This document shows positions 37,511 through 49,447 of a stretch of 64,000 nt of DNA, piece after piece. The notes beneath the pieces are model-generated. The model was not told where the DNA came from. It was given only the letters and a program-made list of their open reading frames with translations, and did no database searches. Each line of letters begins with the position of its first letter. The first letter of the stretch is position 1. Position numbers and translations under genes: made by a program. This DNA comes from Omphiscola glabra (lineage: Eukaryota; Mollusca; Gastropoda; Lymnaeidae), in NCBI GenBank assembly GCA_964017045.1, contig OZ024802.1, positions 8,303,553 to 8,367,552 of the forward strand, read 5' to 3'.

Positions 37511-37700
37511 AGACTAAAATAGAGTAAAGAAAGCCGGTCTTAAAACAGAGTAATAAAAGACGGTCTTAAAATAGAGTAATGAAAGCCGGTCTTAAAATAG
37601 AGTAATGAAAGCCGGTCTTAAAATAGAGTAATGAAAGCCGGTCTTAAAATAGAGCATTGAAAGCCGATCTCAAAACAGAGTAAAGAAAGCAAGTCTTAAA
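37511..37700. repeat. 26-bp minisatellite, ~7 copies
   Basis: GAAAGCCGGTCTTAAAATAG followed by AGTAAT, with a few variants. Confidence 0.9.
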
Positions 37701-37867
37701 AGCAACAATTTTAATTTCCATTCGATTAATCTTACATTCTGTTCAGCACAGTTTTACATGCTTCTTTTATGTTTTACTAACGCCCCAAGGTGGCGAGGTT
37801 GTATTTCACTGAAAATATTTGATGTCAAGTATCATTATCGATTTGTTTGTGTCCATTCAATTGTATC

Positions 37868-38287
37868 AGTTAAATTACCATGGCTCGGCTCTATGTATTA
37901 GTTAAATTGCAATGGCTCGGCTCTATGTATTAGTTAAATTACCATGGCTCGGCTCTATGTATTAGTTAATTTACCATGGCTCGGCTCTATGTATTAGTTA
38001 AATTACCATGGCTCGGCTCTATGTATCAGTTAAATTACCATGGCTCGGCTCTATGTATTAGTTAAATTACCATGGCTCGGCTCTATGTATCAGTTAAATT
38101 ACCATGGCTCTGCGCTATGTATTAGTTAAATTACCATGGCTCTGCGCTATGTATTAGTTAAATTACCATGGCTCTGCGCTATGTATTAGTTAAATTACCA
38201 TGGGTCGGCTCTATGTATCAGTTAAATTACCATGGCTCTGTGCTATATATCAGTTAAATTGCCATGGCTCGGCTCTGTGTATTAGTT
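37868..38287. repeat. 32-bp minisatellite, ~13 copies
   Basis: ACCATGGCTCGGCTCTATGT followed by ATTAGTTAAATT. Three consecutive units share CTCTGCGC. Confidence 0.92.
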
Positions 38288-40099
38288 TTTAAAAATAAAT
38301 GAAAAGTGGCGCATATATTTAGTCCAAAAAGCATCATGCCCCCCCCCCCCCCCCCCCCCGAGCCACAGGTCACCGAGCGCTAGATTTAAGTAGCATTGTG
38401 TTTCATAGCTACCGTCTGGTAGGAAAGTGTTGCAGGCAAGCAGTGAATGGAAAGGTTACTGTGGGGGATAGCTCCTGTTACGTCATACATGTATATTTAC
38501 TCTATTCTCACAGAGTTTATTTCTCCAGGCTGTAGACATATTGGGACCACCTGGGGTGTCATTTTTACACTTAGTGTTATTTGCTTATCCTGAATGATGT
38601 CTGATACGAAATGAACGTAGTGATAACTTGTACATATTTTATGATAATGATTCTACTCGTGGCTAGGTTACTGTAACGTATTTTTAGATTTGTGAAACTA
38701 TTTTTTTTTAAATATCTGCTTTAAACGTGTGCGAAAATCCATTAACTAAAAATAACTGTAGGTAAACAAGAAAAAAATTCTTATCTAGAAATTTATTTCG
38801 TTCTTTCCAAATTAGTTCATTTTTAATTTGTTCATTTCTTAATTTTAAAAAATCACTCCACCCCCCCCCCCCCGGCCCACCTAAAAAAAGAATACGACTA
38901 TAAATTTAGTGGAACTAACATTAACACGCATGAAGAAAGGCGGCACTTTGAAAAAAAGTTAAAGGTTAAGTTGGGCTACGAGCTGCGGGTTTTTACGGGA
39001 CCCCACTCGCCAAAATGATCAGGATCCGCCACTGGCTATGTTACCGTTGAAAGCCACGGGCCATGTCTGGCAGCAGCGGGCCTGTAGAGCGCCATCCTGG
39101 AGTCGTCTGCTCGTAGATCAATCCGTGGAAGGGTTTCCCTGTACTTTTACAGTCAGGAAAACAACACAACCATTGAGGCTCTTTTAGGGGGGAGGGAATC
39201 GTGGGTGAGGGCGGCAACTGCGTATGAACATCAACAACGTGCTTAGCGACCATTTTATTTTTGTACGGATATTTTAGATATGAACTTTTTCGTTCCTATG
39301 CAAACCGTCGCGTCTATTATGTCTTGATTCGAGAGAAAACGTAATCAAGAAGTCTGGAGATGAAAATGTGAAATTTGACAATACAACAAATATAATACAT
39401 TGACTCTGACTGAGTCATTTGACATCACGCACGGTTTAGTTAAAACATAAAAAAATGTGGATATGACAATAATTAATGAAACAAAACAGAAAGAAGACAA
39501 ATTATTATGATTTCCTAAATTCAATGAATAAATTAACATCATTTAAAGATGTTTAACAGGTACCCGTAAACGACGAGTTTTAGCACACCCGACAAATACC
39601 CGGGTCAGATATCCCCCCCCCCCCTGCCCATCCCGGAGACGCCCTCTAATCGTAAATAGTTACGAAGTAGCTTGGATGAAACTGTTGCCTTGGAACAGCC
39701 TCCTCTGTATTTATAGAATCATTATCAAAAGTCTGCCCCTACTCACTAATGCCTCATATCCATCATCGGCACACAAAGCAATCATTAGCCCTACCCTGTT
39801 GCTACTGTTATTTCAATTACAGATGTGCCCACAGCTGGGCAGTAGCACTGCAGTTGAAACAGTTTCGGCAGATAACACGTATGCCCTTTGTTTGCCAACG
39901 CAGGATCACGCGAGGGTAGTTATACTGTTCCCCGGGTAGCGCTAGGGGGTTAGTGACAGCGCCTCTTTTAGCTAGCATGCCATACAGACATGTCATCTAG
40001 TGCCAGCAAGCCATTAAAGACATGTCAGCAAGTGCCCCGGCGGGGACACGCATCTCATAAGTGAAACAACCATCCAAAGACAAATCGGGTACACACAAA
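38288..40099. other. No gene recognised; one possible MITE end
   Basis: Unique DNA with poly-C runs at 38340-38358, 38864-38873 and 39613-39623. The string GGATCCGCCACTG ending at 39034 reads CAGTGGCGGATCC on the minus strand, a common hAT-type terminus. No partner end found, and no gene supported. Confidence 0.4.
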
Positions 40100-40218
40100 A
40101 GTAGTGGCACTGTTGGTGTAGTGGCACTGTTGGTGTAGTGGCACTGTTGGTGTAGTGGCACTGTTGGTGTAGTGGCACTGTTGGTGTAGTGGCACTGTTG
40201 GTGCAGTGGCACTGTTGG
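40100..40218. repeat. 17-bp minisatellite, ~7 copies
   Basis: TAGTGGCACTGTTGGTG, unrelated to the big 17-bp satellite. Confidence 0.92.
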
Positions 40219-40316
40219 TTCTTTTTGTGAGTGGGGCGGGGGGGGGGGGGGGTATACAGAACTCCGTTCAAACAAAAAGCCAAGACTCACTTCTTAATTA
40301 CAACTCACACCCAAGA

Positions 40317-40392
40317 ACGTAACAGTTCTCACACTCAAGAGTTCTCACACTCAAGAACTCAACGGTTCTCACACTCAAGAACTCAACAGTTA
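40317..40392. repeat. Short tandem repeat (TTCTCACACTCAAGA)
   Basis: TCTCACACTCAAGA with AACTCAACAG spacers, about four copies. Confidence 0.75.
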
Positions 40393-40563
40393 TTCTTAAC
40401 GTACAATTATTCGACAAAAGTTCTGCTACTCACTTATTTTAAGGAACAACAAAAAAACTCAAACAAGGATTTTGAAGACAGAAAAAAAATGAGTACGATG
40501 AAGGAAGACTAAAAGAACATGTACCATTTCATTGGATCAATAAAAGTATCTTATCTTTTCTTC

Positions 40564-40740
40564 AGGGGCGTCATTTCAGGTTTATTTCGGGTGGGTGGGG
40601 GGAGGGTCAAAATCAAAACTTGGTTGGCTTGTTAAGTTGTTTCATTTGGAGATGCCACAGTATATAGCAGTTCAAATCAAACCTGCTAATTGGGGGGAGG
40701 AAAAGGGGGGGGGGGGCAAATTGTCTTAATTGGATTTTAT
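40564..40740 (+). mobile_element. Possible MITE end, relative of 28438-28514
   Basis: It starts CAGGGGCGTCATTTCAGG followed by G-rich sequence and a second poly-G tract (40699-40715). The right end is not identified. Confidence 0.35.
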
Positions 40741-40863
40741 CGCCATAATGATGATATAAATATTTATTCAACTTTTATGAGTACGTGGTGGCAAGATAAA
40801 TGAAGACTAATGAACTCATGAAGAAAAGAAAAGGCTCCATGCTCGATTTGTTTTGTCTTTATG

Positions 40864-41008
40864 GGTTAGGGCAGTTCGTTAGGGCAGTTGGTTAGGGCAG
40901 TGGGTTAGGGCAGTGGGTTAGGGCAGTGGGTTAGGGCAGTGGGTTTGGGCAGTGGGTTAGGGCAGTGGGTTAGGGCAGTGGGTTAGGGCAGTGGGTTAGG
41001 GCAGTGGA
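40864..41008. repeat. 14-bp minisatellite, ~10 copies, with TTAGGG in each unit
   Basis: GTTAGGGCAGTGGG. The end at about 41001 continues as CAGTGGATCTTAACCTG, a hAT-type terminus word, so the array may have grown from an element edge. Confidence 0.9.
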
Positions 41009-41125
41009 TCTTAACCTGTTGGCCTCAATGTTTGTGGGTGTTAAATGGGTCATTTTTTTTAAAATTTCAATTTTTTATTTTAAAATCTAAATATTTTTTG
41101 CAGTGATCGTACTCGTTTCTTAAAC

Positions 41126-41704
41126 TGGCTACACTCTGGCTACACTCTGGCTACACTCTGGCTACACTCTGGCTACACTCTGGCTACACTCTGGCTACAC
41201 TCTGGCTACACTCTGAGACTACACTCTGGCTACACCCTGACTACACTCTGACTACTCTCTGACTACACTCTGACTACACTCTGGTTACACTCTGGCTACA
41301 CTCTGACTACTCTCGGACTACACTCTGACTACACTCTGGCTACACTCTGACTACACTCTGACTACACTATGTGACTACACTCTGGCTACACCCTGACTAC
41401 ACTCTGACTACTCTCTGACTACACTCTGACTACACTCTGACACACACTGACTACACTCTGGTTACACACTGACTACACTCTGATTACACACTGACTACAC
41501 TCTGACTACACTGTGACTACACTCTGACTACACACTGACTAAACCCTGACTACACACTGACTACACTATGACTACACTATGACTACACTCTGACTACACT
41601 CTGGCTACACCCTGACTACACTCTGACTACAGTCTGACTACACTCTGACTACACTCTGGCTACACACTGACTACACTCTGACTAATCTCTGACTACACAC
41701 TGAA
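41126..41704. repeat. 11-bp minisatellite, ~50 copies
   Basis: TGGCTACACTC at first, drifting to TGACTACACTC and TGACTACACAC rightwards. The left end is purest. Confidence 0.9.
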
Positions 41705-41721
41705 AAAAAACAAGACAAAAC

Positions 41722-41975
41722 AACCTGACCTAGTCTTCAGGTCAAAGCTAGCCTGACCTAGTCTTCGGGTCAAAGCTAGCCTGACCTAGTCTTCGGGTCA
41801 AAGCTAGCCTGACCTAATCTTTAGGTCAAAGCTAGCCTGATCTAGTCTTCAGGTCAAAGCTAGCCTGACCTAGTCTTCAGGTCAAAGCTAGCCCGACCTA
41901 GTCTTCAGGTCAAAGCTAGCCTGACCTAGTCTTCAGGTCAAAGCTAACCTGACCTAGTCTTCATGTTAAAGCTGG
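41722..41975. repeat. 28-bp minisatellite, ~9 copies
   Basis: AGCCTGACCTAGTCTTCAGG followed by TCAAAGCT. Confidence 0.93.
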
Positions 41976-42257
41976 CGTCAAAGATCAGCTGATCTGTGGA
42001 GTCAGACCCAATTGACCGAGGGCATCTTAACTTTTGCTCCCAGATTCTAGTTCTTCGTTCTTAAAACATCAATAGCATTTTGATTGCTACGTAATCGATC
42101 TTTACCGTAATGGGCTTCTGCGTGATGATAGATTAGGGAATATCGAAAGAGAGCCGTCGAATTAGTCAAAGTACCCCCCCCCCCCCCAAGCCCGAGTCAT
42201 CAGGCAGCGAAGCACCACGTTGAGGATCTCCCTTTGCTAGGATAACCCCTACCCACA

Positions 42258-42468
42258 CTCGAGTAATCGATATTTACTTTAGATTGCTTCTAAGTAATCA
42301 ATATTTACCTTAGATTGTTTCTAAGTAATCGATTATTACCTTAGATTGTTTCTAAGTAATCGATTTTTACCTTAGTTTGTTTCTAAGTAATCGATATTTA
42401 CCTTAGATTGTTTCTAAGTAATCGATATTTACCTTAGATTGTTTCTAAGTAATCGATATTTACTTACG
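42258..42468. repeat. 31-bp minisatellite, ~7 copies
   Basis: AGTAATCGATATTTACCTTA followed by GATTGTTTCTA. Confidence 0.92.
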
Positions 42469-42821
42469 TTCAATTCTGCATTTTCTATCTTTTTCTTGAT
42501 TCACATTTCTTGAATAGGCGTAAAAGTTTTTCTCATAATTTTATTAGGTCAGTGATTGGTATGTAGAGAGATGACACAGCACTAAAACTTCGTGGTTAAG
42601 GCGTGCCAAGCTTTTGAAATTGGCCGGATTTCAAATAACCCATTCTTGTCACATTATTTAAAACGTGAATTTGTCACCACAAATTGTGGAGAAAGTACCA
42701 ACAGCTGAAAGTGACCACGAAGTCACACATAAGTGGTGCTCAAATGAAGGGAAAACACTTGCAGTATTTGGTTTTTTTTTATTGCTCAGAATCAGGGGTC
42801 CCTTGTATTTAGTTGTGAAAG

Positions 42822-43612
42822 ATTTGGTTAGAGTGAAAGATTCAGTTAGAGTGAAAGGTTCAGTTAGAGTGAAAGGTTATGTTAGAGTGAAAGGTTCAGT
42901 TAGAGTGAAAGGTTCAGTTAGAGTGAAAGGTTAGGTTAGAGTGAAAGGTTCAGTTAGAGTGAAAGGTTAGGTTAGAGTGAAAGGTTAAGTTAGAGTGAAA
43001 GGTTCAGTTAGAGCGAAAGGTTCAGTTAGAGTGAAAGGTTCAGTTAGAGTGAAAGGTTCAGTTAGAGTGAAAGTTTAGGTTAGAGTGAAATGTTCAGTTA
43101 GAGTGAAAGGTTCAGTTAGAGCGAAAGCTTCAGTTAGAGCGAAAGCTTCAGTTAGAGCGAAAGGTTCAGTTAGAGCGAAAGGTTCAGTTAGAGCGAAAGG
43201 TTCAGTTAGAGTGAAAGGTTCAGGTAGAGCGAAAGGTTCAGTTAGAGCGAAAGGTTCAGTTAGAGCGAAAGGTTCAGTTAGAGTGAAAGGTTCAGTTAGA
43301 GTGAAAGGTTCAGGTAGAGCGAAAAGTTCAGTTAGAGTGAAAGGTTCAGTTAGAGTGAAAGGTTCAGTTAGAGCGAAAGCTTCAGTTAGAGTGAAAGGTT
43401 CAGTTAGAGCGAAAGGTTCAGTTAGAGCGAAAGCTTCAGTTAGAGTGAAAGGTTCAGTTAGAGCGAAAGCTTCAGTTAGAGCGAAAGCTTCAGTTACAGT
43501 GAAAGGTTCAGTTAGAGCGAAAGGTTCAGTTAGAGCGAAAGGTTCAGTTAGAGCGAAAGCTTCAGGTAGAGTGAAAGGTTCAGTTAGAGTGAAAGGTTCA
43601 GGTAGAGTGGAA
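42822..43612. repeat. 18-bp minisatellite, ~44 copies
   Basis: GGTTCAGTTAGAGTGAAA with T/C (GAGTG or GAGCG) and GGTT/GCTT variants. Long open frames on both strands (VKGSVR on plus, TEPFTL on minus) follow from the unit length and are not called genes. Confidence 0.93.
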
Positions 43613-44148
43613 GCGTCAACGCCTCGACTGCAACGCACCACATCAAAACTTTACGATCGTATAGTATAAGCTATACGCCCCATTAAAGCCATCAACTTTA
43701 CTTCAATAAACGCCTACCGGGGCGGTCACCCCAATCGCACCCCCTAGGTTGGCCTCTGCGTGGCACATTCGTGCTCTGGTTGTTCTTGTTTTCTTTTACT
43801 ACTCCAAATCTTCTTTCGCCTCTTCGTCCTTGAGGAACAGCAGGCGATCTTGATCGACGTCTGTGATCCTTCCTAAGACATAGGCCGCCTACAAGACTGT
43901 TGTAAGCGGCCAAGAGACTACTCCAAAAACAGCTTTGAAATCAATGTTAAAGATATAAATGTTCCTAGTTTGACTAGTCGGTAAACATACAAAACTAACC
44001 AAGTAAAGCTCACTCCAAACCGCTTTAACTCAAAACCCCAGTGTGAGGACCTCTGCTTTGTAGTTGAAGTTAAATCTAATCAACAAATGCTTTAGACGTG
44101 ACAAGCGACTTCTAATACAATTCCTTTGCTTTTCATGCTGATCACAGC
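43613..44148. other. No gene recognised
   Basis: A slightly GC-richer patch at 43718-43910 (starting CTACCGGGGCGGTCACC) may be an element fragment; nothing firmer. Confidence 0.4.
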
Positions 44149-44149
44149 C

Positions 44150-44920
44150 CAACCCCCTCCCTCCCCCTCCTACCCTTCCTCACCCCACCCTCATCCCCCT
44201 CCCTCATCCCCCCTCCGTCATCCCCCCTCCCTCATCCCCCCTCCCCTCTCCCCTCCCTCATCCTCTCCCCTCCCTCATCCTCCTCCCTCATCCCCCTCCC
44301 TCACCACTCCCTCACCACTCCCTCACCCCTCCCTCATACCCTTCCTCACCCCCTCCCTCACCCCCTCCCTCATCCCCTCCCTCACCCCTCCCTCACCCCC
44401 TCCCTCACCCCCTCCCTCATCCCCTCCCTCACCCCCTCCCTCATCCCCTCCCTCATCCCCCTCCCTCACCTCCTCCCTCATCCCCCTCCCTCACCCCTCC
44501 CTCACCCCCTCCCTCATCCCCTTCCCTCATCCCCTTCACTCACCCCCTCCCTCATCCCCCTCCCTCATCCCCTCCCTCATTCCCCTCCCTCACCCCCTCC
44601 CTCACCCCCTCCCTCATCCCCTCCCTCACCCCCCTCCCTCATCCCCTCCCTCATCCCCCTCTCTCACCCCCTCCCTCATCCCCTCCCTCATCCCCTCCCT
44701 CACCCCCCTCCCTCATCCCCTCCCTCATCCCCCTCCCTCACCCCCTCCCTCATCCCCTTCCCTCATCCCCTTCCCTCACCCCCCTCATCCCCCTCCCTCA
44801 TCCCCTCCCTCATCCCCTCCCTCATTCACCTCCCTCACCCCCTCCCTCACCCCTCCCTCATCCCCCTCCCTCATCCCCCTCCCTCACCCCCTCCCTCACC
44901 CCCTCCCTCACCCGACCTCC
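44150..44920. repeat. Polypyrimidine minisatellite (CCCCTCCCTCA-type), ~770 bp
   Basis: Nearly pure C/T with A only in TCA or TCAT words, in units of 10-12 bases such as CCCTCCCTCACC and CCCTCCCTCATC. The plus frame rich in Ser/Pro (44126-44938) is an artefact. Such tracts can form triplex structures and tend to be unstable. Confidence 0.93.
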
Positions 44921-44979
44921 CATATCCTTTCATATTAAGCTCGCATTAACCCTACCACCTTCCCTTCAATCCATTTCTA

Positions 44980-45130
44980 ATTGAACAAGACATTGCACCA
45001 TGAACAAGACATTGCACCATGAACAAGACATTGCACCATGAACAAGACATTGCACCATGAACAAGACATTGCACCATGAACAAGACATTGCACCATGAAC
45101 AAGACATTGCACCATGAACAAGACATTGCT
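44980..45130. repeat. 19-bp minisatellite, ~8 identical copies
   Basis: GAACAAGACATTGCACCAT repeats almost without change, so it is probably young. Confidence 0.94.
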
Positions 45131-45321
45131 TCATAAACTAGTCTTTGTCACGATGCTGGTTCCATGCCCATGTCTTCATTAATTGACTTTCTGGGTTCAA
45201 ATTAAGTAATGGCGGCCATTTTTATCGCGCTTTCTGAAACAGGGAAACATTGATTGAATTGGTTCAAGGTCGTTGCTCTGGACGTTATCAGCTCAGAGAG
45301 ATGGTGTGCGGCCTTTTGTCC

Positions 45322-45380
45322 ACTACCTGGTACGGCCCATGTGTCCACTACCTGATACGGCCCATGTGTCCACTACCTAG
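45322..45380. repeat. 25-bp tandem repeat, 2-3 copies
   Basis: CACTACCTGGTACGGCCCAT followed by GTGTC, duplicated with one T-to-A type change (CTGATACGG). Confidence 0.75.
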
Positions 45381-47229
45381 CAGTGTTTCTTTCAGGCATC
45401 TCTACGGGGCGGGGGTCACTGACCCCCCCCCACCCCCCGTGAAAAGTCAAGTGCCTCTCCCCTCAACGGAGCAAAATATGTACAACAATATAACGAAAAT
45501 AAAATATATTTTAAAAAAAAATTACTTGGGTATTCATATAAGGCTAAAACGAATCAATTTAAATACACTCGGATGCTTGAAAGCAATCAAAAGGTTTTTC
45601 GAAGTTTAACCGTTATCGAATACATTTAAATATGATAAAAATAAAAAAAAAAAAGCTGCTTAAATTTAAGATTATGTTTAAGCATTATTTATATAAATTA
45701 GAAATGCATTTAAAGTGACAATTGAATAACTATTTTAAGTATTTGATCCGCCTTTGAATGTTAAGGTATTTAATTATCAATAAATGATTATCTATTCTAA
45801 TCTATTATTAATTCGCATTTACATTTAAAGGGAATACCTCAGACATCTTGTTTTTTTTTTTTTTTTTTTTTTTTTATATTTTAAATTGCGTTGTTAATAT
45901 TGCGAAATTAAAATTTTCATTTCTTACGAAACTATATTCAAACACAACAAATTAATATTTTCGATTGAACTCAATGAAATAAAAAAAATAAATAAATAAA
46001 TAAAAAATAAATATTAGATTAATTTCATAGACTCGCAAATCCAAAGCTTTAATTGTCCTTGATTCAATAGCCACCTCGCTTATGACAAAGGTGATACTAT
46101 TCGTGTATTCTTTCCCTTTTTAGTACACAAATTAAATAAATACAATTATTTACTTTTTAAATCGTTAATGAACCTCCCCAAATGTTGGCTTTGTTTTTTT
46201 TAACATTTAATTATTTTTACTTATTTATCATTTCAAAAATGTACTTTTGTAAAAAAAAATATTATAAAGTAATAAAAACGTAACGTTTAAATATACGTTT
46301 AATAAGAAAATGGCGTTTAGGTCAATTGGTGCATCGAAACTTCATAGCCAAATTGCACGCTCTAATTCACTTATCAATCATCCCAATAAGAACAAATCCT
46401 TTGAAGTTGCGATTGGTTCCTTTTGATATCTATATCACGTGACAACCAAATCACGTGACAGATTTGAACTTTGGTAAAGATTTTAACATTGAAATAAATA
46501 ACCATAAAATTTAAAAATACGGAATTAGGAGTAGAAATCTTTTTTAAAGAAAATATCAAACAGTACGTGGTAAAAGGTTTGCTTACATTTTAAATAAAGA
46601 TATCAGTAATGAAATAATACTTATTTAAAATAGTTCATAGATTTTTTTGTTGTAAATTTAAGGTCATGTTTTTACAATTTTAGAGAGAGAAAAGTATAGT
46701 TTAGGGCCACGAAAGGGTGTGGCGTAGGCGTATATTAATATTATAGCAGATAAACATTTTTGAAAACTATAAATTATGCTAGAAATTTAAACACAATAAC
46801 TTAGATACTTCTTTTTAAAAAAAAAGAATTTCAATGAGACTTAGCAATATCAGTTAGAAAGTATCGGCAAAATGCCTACTATTATTAACCCGGTAACACT
46901 GGGTCATATCTTCTAGTATGTAAGAAAAACACTAGCACACCTGATGGCCGAATGTCACTCACTAGATGTCCCGGGGGAAACCAGGGCGGTTGGAGAACCC
47001 TACGAGAGGAAACTGTTAGCCAATGTACTAGCCGGTGGTCATAAGGGAGTAATCCCAGACCCTCACCAGAATATGCGCGTTAGTTAGTTTATAAGTAAAG
47101 AATATAGGTGCTTGTTTCTATCCTATTAATTTGTCCTGTCACTGTATCCCCCCCCCCCCCCCCCACTGTCAAATTGTTCAATCCTAAATAGATGGCCACA
47201 CTTTACGATTGTTCGTTTTTCATTTCCAG
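45381..47229. other. Region upstream of the first recognised exon: no gene recognised
   Basis: Very AT-rich, with a T-run (45849-45876), an AAAT microsatellite (45979-46010) and a poly-C run (47149-47164). A GC-richer patch (46890-47070) carries ACCCGGTAACACTGGGT, a small hairpin. It could be promoter-proximal or an element fragment; no TATA box or upstream exon could be defended. Confidence 0.45.
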
Positions 47230-47303
47230 GATGTCGCATGACGCTTTGCAGTCGGATGAAGCACCAAGATAGCGAATAGGAGAGACATTTGAAACCACTG
47301 GTC
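47230..47303 (+). other. 5' UTR part of the first coding exon
   Basis: Seventy-four bases lie between a good splice acceptor (TTTTTCATTTCCAG ending 47229) and the start codon at 47304. The coding frame is closed by a TAG in this stretch, and short upstream ATGs are out of frame or stopped. It is inferred as untranslated leader from the acceptor and the in-frame stop; RNA evidence would settle it. Confidence 0.5.
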
Positions 47304-47412
47304 ATGGAGTCAAAGGGTTCTCACAAGAACTGCTACGCGGCCCTATCACACCCTTCTATGAAGGATGCATTGGCGCTACACAACTTGTCCATCCTAAAAT
47401 TAGCAGTCTTAG
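47304..47412 (+). CDS. F-BAR gene, coding part of first coding exon (residues 1-36)
   Basis: The exon opens at 47230, after a polypyrimidine tract and CAG acceptor (47227-47229), so an upstream noncoding exon should exist. The ATG at 47304 is chosen because an in-frame TAG lies 33 bases upstream and its context is strong (G at -3, G at +4). It encodes 36 residues starting MESKGSHKNC and ending ILKLAVL, then one base of a split valine codon. The donor is TTAG/GTGAGA at 47412/47413 (phase 1). The first ~20 residues are polar and probably a flexible tail. From about residue 20 the chain becomes the hydrophobic/charged mix expected of the first F-BAR helix. I cannot see the promoter or the preceding exon. 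Confidence 0.75.
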
Positions 47413-48054
47413 GTGAGAAGAAATTAGGATTGTTTGTAATGTGTAATTAACAGGTAAAAATCGTTTTGTATATTGTTTAATTTCTAAAAATTAATTACAG
47501 TTAGAATAAATTTATATTTGGTATGTTTTTGACGGGAAATATAAGAAAATAATATTGGCTTTGATATGTATTATACAGGTATTTTTAACTTATTTTGTTT
47601 GATGTGTAAATTACAGGTACTTTAAATTTATTTTGCTTGATATGTGGCATGGGTAAAAACTTGTAGCTAGTTAAAACAGTTGTAGTTAAAACGTACATTA
47701 CAAGACGAGACGGCGATGGAGGAATGTTCAGTTTTACACAATTCTCTTTTGTAAATAGTTTAGTTGCCGGCGGTGTGACATTTTGAGGGTAGCACGTGAC
47801 GTTACATCTCACAGCACGACTCGGTCATGAAGGTACACCATAGCGTGTTACACCGTAAGGATTAGTACTCACTTGCTGTGTACATGTCTAGTGTACACAT
47901 TTACTATGAGAGGAGGTAACATTGAAGATTTAATGGAACATTTGCCATATTTTATGGCTGGTCAAGTTGTAAACCGGAAAATAAAAACGTAAATTGGGAT
48001 TTTAAAATGTCATGCTCATCTATCCCTGCGCCCCCCCCCCCCCCAACTTTGTCT

Positions 48055-48300
48055 GTCTGTTTTGTTTCTCTCAATCTTTTTCGCTCCCTGTATCTCTCTC
48101 CCTGCCTCTCACTCGGTCTCTCTCTGTCTCTTTCTCTTTCTGTCCATCTATCTTTCTGTCTTTGTCTCTCCCTTTCTCTCTGTCTCTCTCTTTCTCTCGG
48201 TATCTCTCTCAGTATATCTCTTTTTCTCTCTTTTTCTATCTCTCTCTCTTTTCTACCCCTCTCCCTTCCTCTGCCTCTCTCTCTCTCTGTCTCTTTCTCA
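48055..48300. repeat. CT-rich microsatellite in intron 1
   Basis: Degenerate (CTCTCTGTCTCTTT)-type polypyrimidine; open plus frames of Ser/Leu/Phe here are artefacts. Confidence 0.88.
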
Positions 48301-48865
48301 TCCTTACCTATTTTACTTCACTAATCTTTTACTCTACGCCACCATTCCCAGAAGTGCAGATATCGCCTATCCCCTTTTAATCATTATTATGTGTTGTAAA
48401 ATTCTCTCGAAATCCATTACATTGCTATTCATCTGTTAACTTCTCTCAAGTAATCGAGTTCAACACATGCAGCCATTGCGTAATCGTCGTCCCTGTCAAC
48501 CTGGTTAGCATGCGAAAGTCTGTAATCGACAAATTACGCCAGTATTATGTCAGCATTGCAATAGCCAAACCCTAGACGTACTAGAGAACCACTAGGCGTC
48601 GTCTCGGGCCGACTCGCGTGTTTTATCATCAGGTTCAGCGAGAAAAAAAACTAGGTCATATTTGATCCATTGGCGAAATGTTTCATTTCAAATGGTTTGT
48701 GTTACTTCATCGGTTGCCACGGCAACCGGATCTACAAAAATTGAAATAACGTTGTGCAATGAGCACTCGCGGAATCACGTGTGTGGCGAGACGTTGGCGA
48801 CAGCGCAAACCAAGGTGAACTATAACAGGGGGGGGGGGGAAACAATACTAACATCATTATATTTT

Positions 48866-49075
48866 AAGGCTGCGACTATTCGTACCCGGGTACCGGAAGT
48901 GAGAGGTTGGGATTAAAAAAAACTATTCAAAATAGTATTATTGGGTTTGTAAGAAAAAATGATGTATTAACTGAAGGCTGCACCTATTGGTACCCGGGTA
49001 CCAGAATTGAGAGGTTGGGATTAAAAAACGAATTAAAATATTATTGTTGGGTTTTGTAAGATCAAATGAGGTATC
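48866..49075. repeat. 108-bp tandem duplication in intron 1
   Basis: AAGGCTGCGACTATTCGTAC and its copy AAGGCTGCACCTATTGGTAC start at 48866 and 48974. Both are followed by CCGGGTACC, GAGAGGTTGGGATTAAAAAA and TTGTAAGA. Confidence 0.88.
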
Positions 49076-49327
49076 AAATTAAAGATAATTGAATGTACTA
49101 TACGTTTGTAATCTTAATTCTTCAGTTTAACTAAAATAAACTACCACAAATGACATCCGAATAGCATTGAGTCTAATGGGACCCGGGTGCAAATGGCGGC
49201 GCTGCGTGTCCGGGTCCATGCTACATCCGTTATTAAGTATTCAATGTCTCTTTATTGCATCCATGATTAATGAGTCAATGTCTCTTTATTACTTCCTATA
49301 CATCTATGTTCGTCTCTGTGTCTCCAG

Positions 49328-49436
49328 TGTCCGAGTTTGCCCAGCAGCTGGCCACGGCGTATGAGGTCTTCTCCAAGGAAGTCCAGGGGATCATCACAAC
49401 TTTTAAGAGGAGAAACTTTGAACTGAAAAAACAGAG
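49328..49436 (+). CDS. F-BAR gene, exon 2 (residues 37-72)
   Basis: The acceptor is TGTCTCCAG ending 49327 and the donor is CAGAG/GTGAGA at 49436/49437 (phase 2). The 109 bases continue the frame from the split codon G/TG (valine). They encode 36 residues running from VSEFAQQLATAYEVF to FELKKQ. The stretch is helical and amphipathic (F-A-Q-Q-L, Y-E-V-F-S-K-E-V, then a basic KRRN/KKQ run), matching the first long helix and basic surface of an FCH region. A 19-bp minisatellite starts only about a dozen bases beyond the donor. Confidence 0.85.
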
Positions 49437-49447
49437 GTGAGATTTGA

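Larger units (their letters stand above)
47413..49327 (+). other. Intron 1 of the F-BAR gene
   Basis: The intron is about 1.9 kb. It holds a poly-C run near 48030, a CT-rich microsatellite (48055-48300) and a 108-bp tandem duplication (48866-49075). I see no other exon-like segment: no conserved frame with flanking AG and GT. Confidence 0.7.

Noticed and set aside
43075..43669. Plus and minus frames of VKGSVR and TEPFTL repeats
   Set aside because: Open on both strands across an 18-bp array; an artefact of unit length.
44126..44938. 270-codon Ser/Pro-rich plus frame resembling a proline-rich protein
   Set aside because: Translation of a polypyrimidine tract; no stops are possible in such sequence and no flanking exons are seen.
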